This document shows positions 4,903 through 10,792 of a stretch of DNA of 17,121 bases, one piece after another. Location: contig JAJZVM010000083.1 in the NCBI GenBank assembly GCA_021845645.1, positions 1 to 17,121 on the forward strand, written 5' to 3'. The position numbers and the translations under genes were made by a program. Position 1 is the stretch's first letter. Each line of letters begins with the position of its first letter. This DNA is from Bacillota bacterium. GTDB taxonomy: Bacteria > Bacillota_E > JAJZYS01 > JAJYTV01. A model generated the notes under the pieces. It worked only from the letters and a program-made list of their open reading frames with translations, was not told where the DNA came from and ran no database searches.

Positions 4903-6299
4903 GTGCGGAGAAGAAGCCCCGGCAGACGGTTCTGGACTGGCTCGACGAGCGCGTGGGCATCAAGCCGCAGCTCAACGAACTGCTTTACCACCGCGTTCCC
5001 CGCTCGGTGAACCCGCTCGACTTCCTCGGGCTCGCCACGCTCTTCGTATTCATCAACCAGGCGGTCACCGGCACGCTCCTGGCCATGTTCTACCAGGCGT
5101 CGTCGAAGACGGCCTACCAGAGCATCCAGTACATCATGACGAAGGTGCCGCTCGGCTGGGTCATCCGCGACCTGCACTACTGGGGCGCGAACGCCATGGT
5201 CGTTCTGGTGGCGGCGCACATGCTGCGCGGGTTCTACGTCGGCGCGTACAAGAAGCCACGCGAGATCACCTGGATCACCGGCGTGGTCCTGCTCTTCATC
5301 ACGATCCTCTTCGCGTTCACGGGCTACCTGCTCCCCTGGGACCAGCAGTCCTACTGGGCTACGATGGTCGGCACGTGGATGCCCTTCTACACACCGTTCC
5401 TCGGCATCTACATCGCCTATCTGGCCCGCGGCGGCGCCTACATTTCCGGGCTGACGCTGACGCGCTTCTACGCGGTGCACATGCTGGTGCTGCCGGCGCT
5501 GCTGCTCATTTTCTTTGGCATCCACTTCGCGATGGTGCTGAAGAACCAGATGCTCATCGTGGAAGAGGCCGAGGCCAAGCCGAAGGGCACCAAGGGTCTC
5601 GTCACCTTCTACCCCTACACGGTGTTCCAGATGACGATGCTGGTCGTCGTCGTCGCGGCGATCCTCCTCTTCCTGGCGCTCTCGTTCCACGCGCCGCTCC
5701 TGGCGCCCGCCGATCCGCTCAACAAGGCGCACTACACGCCTGTACCGCTCTGGTTCTTCTACTCGATCTACCAGCTGCTCAAATACATTCCGCCCGCGCT
5801 TGACCCGCTCGGGATCATCGGTCTGCCGCTCGTCGCGGTGATCGTACTGGTCGGGTTGCCGTTCTTCGACAAGAACCCCCGGCGCGAGCCACGCCGCCGC
5901 CCCTTCGCGATGAGCGCCGCCAGCGTGATCGTCGTGGCGGTACTTGCCCTGACCTACCTTGGCGCCGAACAGCAGGGCGTCAGCACCTCCGGCGGCGGTA
6001 CGACCGCCACGACCGTGGTCGCCAAGCCGACGTTCAGCGCCGACATCGAGCCGATCTTCCAGCAGCATTGCGCCGTCTGCCATGGACCGACCACGAAATC
6101 CGGTGGTTTGGACTTGACGTCGTACGCCAGCATTGCAAGCATGAAGGTGGCGACGCCGACGAACTACAAGCAGGCATTGCTGTGGCAGAAGATCGAGGGC
6201 GTGGCCCAGCCGCGGATGCCGCTCGGCGGACCGTACCTGTCGAAGTCGACAATCCAGACGATCGCCAACTGGATTGCGGAAGGGGCTCCTGACAACTGA
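4899..6299 (+). CDS. Fused cytochrome b6/subunit IV/cytochrome c
   Basis: This 466-residue polypeptide appears to hold both the b-haem and c-haem parts of a bc/b6f-type quinol oxidase complex. The b6 part has four helices (about 43-65, 95-117, 127-148, 190-212). Haem ligands are His93/His107 and His194/His209, and the 14-residue gap in the second pair is b6f-like. The subunit IV-like part has three helices (about 243-263, 305-322, 337-353). At the Qo site PLWF (283-286) replaces PEWY. After seven helices the chain is outside the cell, where a Ser/Gly/Thr linker (about 360-375) leads to a mono-haem cytochrome c with CAVCH (391-395) and probable ligand Met440 in RMPLGGP. GTG 4899 overlaps the Rieske stop, with GGAGGT at 4885-4890. 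In Bacillus these parts are split between QcrB and QcrC. Confidence 0.93.
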   Translation: MSAEKKPRQTVLDWLDERVGIKPQLNELLYHRVPRSVNPLDFLGLATLFVFINQAVTGTLLAMFYQASSKTAYQSIQYIMTKVPLGWVIRDLHYWGANAMVVLVAAHMLRGFYVGAYKKPREITWITGVVLLFITILFAFTGYLLPWDQQSYWATMVGTWMPFYTPFLGIYIAYLARGGAYISGLTLTRFYAVHMLVLPALLLIFFGIHFAMVLKNQMLIVEEAEAKPKGTKGLVTFYPYTVFQMTMLVVVVAAILLFLALSFHAPLLAPADPLNKAHYTPVPLWFFYSIYQLLKYIPPALDPLGIIGLPLVAVIVLVGLPFFDKNPRREPRRRPFAMSAASVIVVAVLALTYLGAEQQGVSTSGGGTTATTVVAKPTFSADIEPIFQQHCAVCHGPTTKSGGLDLTSYASIASMKVATPTNYKQALLWQKIEGVAQPRMPLGGPYLSKSTIQTIANWIAEGAPDN

Positions 6300-6628
6300 T
6301 GCACCCTGCGCCGGACGAACCTGAAGAGCACTCCTGCCATGAGGGGCACGTCCACAGCGGTGTCGAACGTCGCGACAAACTGGATCTCCAGCAGCGCCTG
6401 AACCGGATCGAGGGCCAGGTGCGCGGCATCCGCCGCATGATCGACGAAGACCGCTACTGCCCTGAAGTGCTGACGCAGATCGCGGCCGTGCGAGCCGCGC
6501 TGGACCGGGTTGGTCTGATGCTGCTCGAGGACCATACGCGCGGCTGCATCGTCGACGCGGTGCGCGAAGGCCATCCGGATGAGGCCATGACGGAGCTCAT
6601 GGGGGTCCTGCGCAAGTTCCTGCCGTGA
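6299..6628 (+). CDS. csoR: CsoR-type copper-sensing repressor
   Basis: This is a 109-residue all-helical DUF156 (CsoR/RcnR/FrmR) DNA-binding protein. The Cu(I) ligand set of CsoR is complete: Cys54 in RYCPEV, then His79 and Cys83 in LEDHTRGC. The nickel/cobalt sensor RcnR and the sulfide sensor CstR lack this combination. Conserved RLNRIEGQVRGIRRMI lies at 33-48. Copper binding would release it from DNA. A His/Cys-rich N-terminal tail (His2, His11, Cys13, His14, His17, His19) may also bind metal. ATG 6299 overlaps the last base of the cytochrome gene stop (TGATG), so it is probably co-transcribed. No copper ATPase or chaperone gene lies nearby in the window, so its target is unclear. The next ccm genes are one possibility. 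Confidence 0.87.
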   Translation: MHPAPDEPEEHSCHEGHVHSGVERRDKLDLQQRLNRIEGQVRGIRRMIDEDRYCPEVLTQIAAVRAALDRVGLMLLEDHTRGCIVDAVREGHPDEAMTELMGVLRKFLP

Positions 6629-6634
6629 GTGATC

Positions 6635-6662
6635 GGGCCTGCGCCGCATGCGGCGCAGGCCC
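6635..6662. repeat. Perfect 28-bp palindrome between csoR and ccmE
   Basis: Bases 6635-6662 are their own reverse complement (14-base arms meeting at CA/TG, arm start GGGCCTGCGCC). It begins 6 bases after the csoR stop and ends 41 bases before ccmE. As RNA it forms a very stable hairpin, but only TTGGGAATCC follows, with no U tract. It could be a Rho-independent-like attenuator, an mRNA-end stabiliser or a dimeric protein site. Confidence 0.6.
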
Positions 6663-6703
6663 TTGGGAATCCTAGGACGCACGCGAAGAAGGGGGAGGAG
6701 TCG

Positions 6704-7132
6704 ATGCGGCGCAAGACGCGCCTTTGGATCGCGGCCGGAGTCGTCGTCGCAGCGTTGGCCTTCCTCATGGTCAATGGACTCCGACACTTTACGGAGTATT
6801 ACCTCACGGTGTCACAGCTGACGGCCCAGCGTGCCGTTTTGGGGGCGTCCGAGGTGCGCGTGGCGGGAACGGTCATAGGCAAGACGGTGGTCTACGACCC
6901 GCAACGCAACTACCTCAGCTTCCTTATGAAAGGCGGCGGCCAGACTGTACGGGTCGTGTACCGGGGGGTCGAGCCCGATACCTTCGGCTCGCCCGACGTG
7001 CAGGCGATCGCGGACGGCCGCCTTCAGTCCGACGGCACCTTCCTCGCGCAGAACCTGCTGATGAAGTGCCCGTCGCATTACCAGCCCGCAACGCCCGTGC
7101 AGGCGGGCGGCAAGCATGCCAAGCAGGGTTAG
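6704..7132 (+). CDS. ccmE: Cytochrome c haem chaperone CcmE, Cys-type (CxxxY)
   Basis: CcmE holds haem covalently outside the membrane after loading by CcmABCD and hands it to the cytochrome c ligation step. The protein has 142 residues, with an N-terminal anchor (about 7-24), an OB-fold domain VRVAGTVIGKTVVYD (51-65), VRVVYRGVEPDTF (82-94) and ADGRL (103-107). The haem-binding site, HxxxY in Escherichia coli, is here CPSHY (122-126), so Cys122 replaces the His and Tyr126 is kept. A CxxxY form is known from Desulfovibrio and archaeal Ccm systems lacking CcmG and CcmH. ATG 6704 follows GGGGGAGGAG (6691-6700). An in-frame upstream opening from 6629 lacks family sequence. The next gene overlaps it by 17 bases. 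Confidence 0.9.
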   Translation: MRRKTRLWIAAGVVVAALAFLMVNGLRHFTEYYLTVSQLTAQRAVLGASEVRVAGTVIGKTVVYDPQRNYLSFLMKGGGQTVRVVYRGVEPDTFGSPDVQAIADGRLQSDGTFLAQNLLMKCPSHYQPATPVQAGGKHAKQG

Positions 7133-7733
7133 GCTAGGACTGGCGGCGGCCGGTCTTGGGATCGCGCTGTCGGCCGCGCTTCCGGCCTCCGCGGCGACGA
7201 CTCCGTCGGAGCCGTTTGCCATGGCCGTACTGGACCGCGCCGGCAATGCCGCCATCTCGGTCACCGAAACGGTCTCGCAGCCGGGCCACGGCCAATTTTC
7301 GGTCTGGCCAGGCGCGTATGACGTGAGCGTGCCGGCCGGCCTTGCGGCGCTGGTGCAAAGCCGCTTCACGGTGCCCGCTGGCGTCGGGTCGGCGCAGGTC
7401 AAGTTCCTCGTGCACATGCCAAAAAGCGGCCTTACCGTGCGCTGGCCCTTCCCGAGCCGTGTGGGCGTGCTCTGGATCCTGGTCGGCAAGGGACTCAACC
7501 TGCCCGTGATCCTCAACCAGAAGTTTTCCCCGGCGCCGTCGACTGTCTGGGACGGCAACGACTACGCCGTCTACAGCGCCAAGAACGTTGGCAACGACCT
7601 CACCCTGAACCTTCAGTACCAGCAGCCGACCGAGAACCCTTGGCAGCGGGTGCTGCCCTGGCTCTGGCTGGTTCCGGTCGCGCTGGTGGCGTATCTCGTC
7701 CTGCGGCGACTGCGCTGGCGCACCCATGCTTGA
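7116..7733 (+). CDS. Unrecognised secreted, C-terminally anchored protein
   Basis: I do not recognise this 205-residue protein. It has a clear signal peptide (1-27, ending PASA-A), an extracytoplasmic region (28-176) that looks beta-rich with many Val, Gly and Pro residues, and one membrane helix (about 179-196) followed by a basic RRLRWR tail that should face the cytoplasm. It contains no cysteine, so it is not a CcmG/CcmH thiol-redox protein, and it has no CxxCH haem site. It overlaps ccmE by 17 bases and ccmA by 8 bases, so it belongs to the ccm operon and is presumably translated with it. A role in haem delivery or apocytochrome handling is inferred from position only. The ribosome site is weak. 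ATG 7116 was chosen because it gives the signal peptide. Confidence 0.8.
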   Translation: MPSRVRLGLAAAGLGIALSAALPASAATTPSEPFAMAVLDRAGNAAISVTETVSQPGHGQFSVWPGAYDVSVPAGLAALVQSRFTVPAGVGSAQVKFLVHMPKSGLTVRWPFPSRVGVLWILVGKGLNLPVILNQKFSPAPSTVWDGNDYAVYSAKNVGNDLTLNLQYQQPTENPWQRVLPWLWLVPVALVAYLVLRRLRWRTHA

Positions 7734-8436
7734 AGCCCGAGACCTCCGACTGCAGCTCGGCGACCGGCGGGTACTGCGCGGGGTGTCTTTTGCTTTAATG
7801 CCGGGACATTGCCTCGCGCTCTTCGGTGCCAACGGCGCCGGCAAGACATCGCTTCTGAGCCTCGTCGCCCTGCAACGCGTGCCGACCGAGGGCAGCCTTA
7901 GGCTGTTTGGAGGAGAGGCGGCGGTGGACGACCTTGCTCTGCGGCGGCGCCTGGGCTACCTTGGGCACGAACCCGGTGTATTCCTGGGCCTCACAGGGTA
8001 CGAGAACCTGCTGCTGTACGCGCGCCTCTACGGGCTGACGGACGCCAAGGAGCGCGCGCTCGGGGAGCTGCGCAGAGTGGGGCTCGCACCGTTCCGGCAT
8101 ACGCTTGTCCGCAGCTACTCCGCCGGTATGCGCCAGCGGCTCGGGCTCGCCAGGACACTGATGCATCGGCCGGAGCTGCTGCTGCTCGATGAGCCGCATC
8201 AGAGTCTCGACCGCCGCGGCCAGGATCTCCTGGACCGCCTTGTGGCGGAGCATTGCGGCGCGGGCGGAGCGGCCTTGCTGGCCACCCACGAGACGGAGCG
8301 GGCGCTCGGTCTGGCCACCGACGTCATGGTGCTCAGCCGGGGAAGGATCGCGTATCTGGCCCCGGCAGCCGGGGCGACGCGCGCCACGTTCGAGCAGGTC
8401 CTCTCAGAAGCGCTCGGAGGCGGAGAACTTTGCTGA
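7726..8436 (+). CDS. ccmA: Haem exporter ATP-binding protein CcmA
   Basis: CcmA is the ABC ATPase that, with CcmB, CcmC and CcmD, drives release of haem-loaded CcmE. It has 236 residues. Walker A GANGAGKTS lies at about 36-44, followed by the Q-loop region GYLGHEPGVF, with Glu in the place of the usual Gln. The ABC signature is SYSAGMRQRLGLAR, Walker B is LLLLDEP, the D-loop is QSLD and the switch His lies in ATHE. The start ATGCTTGA overlaps the stop of the preceding gene by 8 bases. ccmB starts inside its last codons. Many ABC ATPases look alike, but the LGHEPGVF region and the following ccmB and ccmC settle the name. Confidence 0.92.
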   Translation: MLEARDLRLQLGDRRVLRGVSFALMPGHCLALFGANGAGKTSLLSLVALQRVPTEGSLRLFGGEAAVDDLALRRRLGYLGHEPGVFLGLTGYENLLLYARLYGLTDAKERALGELRRVGLAPFRHTLVRSYSAGMRQRLGLARTLMHRPELLLLDEPHQSLDRRGQDLLDRLVAEHCGAGGAALLATHETERALGLATDVMVLSRGRIAYLAPAAGATRATFEQVLSEALGGGELC

Positions 8437-9092
8437 AGGCGGCCGTCTGGCTGTTCTGGAAGGACCTCAGCCTTGAACTGCGCGGACGGGAGCTTCTGTT
8501 GCCGGCCGCCGTGTTCGGCCTGATCATCGCGATGCTCTACGGCTTCGCCTTCGACGGCGGCCAGCAGGCGCTGCGCCCGATGTTTCCCGGGCTGCTCTGG
8601 CTTGGCATCTTCTTTTCGAGTTTCCTGGCGGTCGGGCGGGCCTTCGGCGTGGAGGCGGAGGCCGGGCAGCAGCTCCTGATGGCCCCCATCGACCGCGGTG
8701 CCATCTTCCTCGCGAAGCTTGCCCTCAACATCCTTCTGACGCTTGTGCTGACGGCCGTGCTCACCCCGGCCTTCGCCCTGCTGCTGGGTGCCCCGCTGCC
8801 CCGGGCGACCTGGCTCTTTCTCTGGACCCTCGTCCTCGGGGTGGTCGGCTTCGCGGCCGCGGGCAGCGCGATGGGCGCTCTCACGGCGCAGACCCGCCTG
8901 CGGGAGCTGCTTCTGCCGGCCCTCCTGTTGCCCTTCACGTCGCCCCTGCTGCTCGGCGCGGTGACCGCAACGTCGGCGCTCTACGGCAAGAGCCCGGCGC
9001 AGCTCGGCAGCTGGCTCTGGCTGATGGCGGTGTTCGACGGCATCTTCATCCTGGTGCCGCTGCTGCTCTTCGAGTATCTGACGGAGGTGTAG
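8430..9092 (+). CDS. ccmB: Haem exporter membrane protein CcmB
   Basis: CcmB is the six-helix membrane partner of CcmA in the cytochrome c maturation ABC complex. The 220-residue length is exactly typical. Family sequence includes FWKDLSLELRGRELL near the N-terminus, FFSSFLAVGRAFGVEAEAG and LMAPIDRGAIFLAKL in the first cytoplasmic loop region, with five further hydrophobic helices. TTG 8430 is chosen because GGAGG (8416-8420) is nine bases upstream and it gives the standard CcmB N-terminus. A longer opening from 8253 is only the ccmA region read in another frame. It overlaps ccmA by seven bases and ends three bases before the ccmC start codon. Confidence 0.93.
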   Translation: MLKAAVWLFWKDLSLELRGRELLLPAAVFGLIIAMLYGFAFDGGQQALRPMFPGLLWLGIFFSSFLAVGRAFGVEAEAGQQLLMAPIDRGAIFLAKLALNILLTLVLTAVLTPAFALLLGAPLPRATWLFLWTLVLGVVGFAAAGSAMGALTAQTRLRELLLPALLLPFTSPLLLGAVTATSALYGKSPAQLGSWLWLMAVFDGIFILVPLLLFEYLTEV

Positions 9093-9095
9093 GAC

Positions 9096-9773
9096 TTGCG
9101 ATACCTGCGCTGGCTCGCACTGCCGCTGTGGGTGGTGGGGCTGTACCTGGCGCTGATCTGGGTTCCCGATGTCCGCGCCCTGGGGGTTTCCTACCGCATC
9201 TTCTACATCCATCTCGGCATGGCCTGGACGGCCCTCCTGGCGATGACGGCCAACTTCGTCCTGTCTCTGCTGGTGCTCGTGCGCCGCAAGGGCAGGGAGG
9301 AGACCGACCGCTTCGCCCAGGCCTCGGCTGAGGCGGGCATTCTCATGACGACCGCCACGCTGGCGTCGGGCATGCTCTGGGCGCGTGTCGCCTGGGGCGC
9401 CTACTGGACCTGGGACCCGCGGCTGACGACCACGGCGATCATGTGGTTCCTGTACATCGGCTATCTCCTGCTGCGCCAGGCCATGGACGACGATACGAAG
9501 CGCCGCGTCTACAGCGCTGTCTATGCGCTGATCATCTTCGTGGACGTGCCGATCGTCTACCTGAGCGTCCGCTGGTGGCGGAGCATCCATCCGGTCGTCT
9601 TCACGGAATCCGGCATGAACATCACGCCTCAGATGTTCATCGCCGTGATCGTGTTCTTCTTCGCGACCCTAGTGCTCGCTCTCGATCTCATCTACCTGCG
9701 CGCCTTCCAGGAGAAGGTGCACCAGGAACTGCAAAAGCGCAGGGCCCGGCGTCTCGGACGCCTCGGCTACTGA
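9096..9773 (+). CDS. ccmC: Haem handling protein CcmC
   Basis: CcmC binds haem on the outer face of the membrane and attaches it to CcmE. The 225-residue, six-helix protein has the tryptophan-rich WWD signature as WGAYWTWDPRLTT (100-112). Its two axial haem histidines are His39 (FYIHLGMAW) and His165 (WRSIHP). The C-terminal tail is basic. TTG 9096 follows GGAGGT (9083-9088) with seven bases between. In the Cys-type CcmE systems CcmC still supplies the haem. The WWD family also includes CcmF and CcsA/ResC, but length, histidine positions and the ccmA-ccmB context fit CcmC. Confidence 0.94.
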   Translation: MRYLRWLALPLWVVGLYLALIWVPDVRALGVSYRIFYIHLGMAWTALLAMTANFVLSLLVLVRRKGREETDRFAQASAEAGILMTTATLASGMLWARVAWGAYWTWDPRLTTTAIMWFLYIGYLLLRQAMDDDTKRRVYSAVYALIIFVDVPIVYLSVRWWRSIHPVVFTESGMNITPQMFIAVIVFFFATLVLALDLIYLRAFQEKVHQELQKRRARRLGRLGY

Positions 9774-9789
9774 ACGGGGGGACTTTCGG

Positions 9790-9951
9790 GTGGCGGTGGA
9801 GAAGCAGTTTCTCGAGTTCGTCTTCTTTGCTTATTCGGCGGTGTTCATCCTGATCTTTCTGTTCGTGACCAACGTCTGGCGACGGACGCGGAGCCTCCAG
9901 CAGCAACTGGACGCCATGCGGGAAGACGAGGACGCAGAAGGGGAGTCCTGA
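9790..9951 (+). CDS. ccmD: Small membrane protein CcmD
   Basis: This is a 53-residue protein with one hydrophobic helix (FFAYSAVFILIFLFVTN, about 12-28), then WRRTR and a charged, coiled-coil-like tail (SLQQQLDAMREDED). This matches CcmD, the small subunit that helps release haem-CcmE from CcmABC. GTG 9790 has GGGGGGA (9776-9782) seven bases upstream. It starts 16 bases after ccmC and ends four bases before the DUF881 gene. The family is poorly conserved, so the name rests on size, topology, the Trp-Arg-Arg after the helix and position right after ccmC. Confidence 0.8.
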   Translation: MAVEKQFLEFVFFAYSAVFILIFLFVTNVWRRTRSLQQQLDAMREDEDAEGES

Positions 9952-9955
9952 AGGC

Positions 9956-10621
9956 ATGAAGGGCCGGCAGATGTGGGGCATGCTCGGAATGCTGCTCCTT
10001 CTCGGCATTCTGCTCGGCGTCCAGTTCCGCGTCGACCGCGGCGTGCAGGCCGTGGGACCGGAGAACGTCGGTGACATGGCCGTGCTGCTGCTGCGGGCCG
10101 AACAGCAGAACCACCAGCTGTCCAGCGAGCTTGCGACGCTCAAGGCGCAGATCCTCCGTCAGGACCAGGGGGCCGTGCGCTATAAGGACTTGGTGCAACA
10201 ACTCGACCAGGCGAGGGCGGAGGCGGGGCTGACCCCCGTATCCGGCAAGGGCGTCGAGGTGACGATGTCCGAGCCGCCGGGCGGACCCGGCACCCAGGGC
10301 ATCTTCGCCATCCACGACACCGATGTGCTGAGCATCCTGAACGAACTCAGGGCGGCCGGGGCCTACGCGCTTTCGATCAACGGCCAGCGGGTCGTGGCGA
10401 CGACCGAGGTGCGCGAGGCGGGAACGATCTTCTCGATCAACAACACTCCGTCGGCGCCGCCTTTCACCATCTTGGCGCTCGGCAATCCGACGACCCTGCG
10501 CCAGGCCCTGCTGTTGCGCGGCGGTGTCGTCGACACGCTACAAGCCGTTGGCATCGGCATCAAGATCAGGACATCGCAGACGCTGACGGTGCCGGCGTAC
10601 CAAGGTGCCGACCTGCCCTGA
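9956..10621 (+). CDS. DUF881 family membrane-anchored protein
   Basis: This 221-residue DUF881 (YlxW/YlxX-like) protein has an unestablished function. Relatives in Bacillota and Actinobacteria usually lie near cell-division genes. An N-terminal membrane anchor (about 7-23) is followed by a coiled coil (about 60-92). The extracytoplasmic domain carries the family motifs GKGVEVTMSE, AIHDTDVLSILNELRAAGA, ALSINGQRVVATTEVREAG, LRGGVVDTL and a near-terminal VPAY. It starts four bases after ccmD and is probably the last gene of the ccm transcript. No division gene is adjacent, so its usual context is missing. A link to cytochrome assembly is unsupported beyond position. Confidence 0.9.
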   Translation: MKGRQMWGMLGMLLLLGILLGVQFRVDRGVQAVGPENVGDMAVLLLRAEQQNHQLSSELATLKAQILRQDQGAVRYKDLVQQLDQARAEAGLTPVSGKGVEVTMSEPPGGPGTQGIFAIHDTDVLSILNELRAAGAYALSINGQRVVATTEVREAGTIFSINNTPSAPPFTILALGNPTTLRQALLLRGGVVDTLQAVGIGIKIRTSQTLTVPAYQGADLP

Positions 10622-10677
10622 CCTCGCCTGACCCGGCGGTCCGATCGGGCGCCAGCCGAGGGCCAGTTGGGCCTAAT

Positions 10678-10712
10678 GGCACCCGGTGCCGGGTACTTCG
10701 TCTTTCTTTCTC
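10678..10712 (+). terminator. Possible terminator after the DUF881 gene
   Basis: Two overlapping short hairpins are possible: GGCAC/GTGCC (10678-10682/10686-10690) or ACCCGG/CCGGGT (10681-10686/10689-10694). They are followed by the pyrimidine-rich ACTTCGTCTTTCTTTCT. The stems are short, so this is a weak call. Confidence 0.35.
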
Positions 10713-10721
10713 CCCTCCCGG

Positions 10722-10730
10722 TGGTACAAT
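10722..10730 (+). promoter_or_regulatory. Extended -10 promoter of the TCA-cycle genes
   Basis: TGGTACAAT is an extended -10 (TGn plus TACAAT at 10725-10730, one mismatch). Transcription should begin near 10737, about 56 bases before the citrate synthase start. No clear -35 is present at 17-bp spacing. The motif closely resembles the selC promoter at 2241. Confidence 0.55.
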
Positions 10731-10792
10731 GAACGGCGGAGCGGGACCAATCGGCTGCGACCGCGTTTTCTTTGGGAAGGGATGGTCGGAAC

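Noticed and set aside
6626..6703. Selenocysteine read-through joining csoR to ccmE (UGA at 6626, same frame, hairpin just downstream)
   Set aside because: The frame is open to ccmE and selC is nearby, but CsoR has its full normal length at this UGA, the linker has no family sequence, ccmE has its own strong ribosome site, and the palindrome lacks a recognisable SECIS loop.
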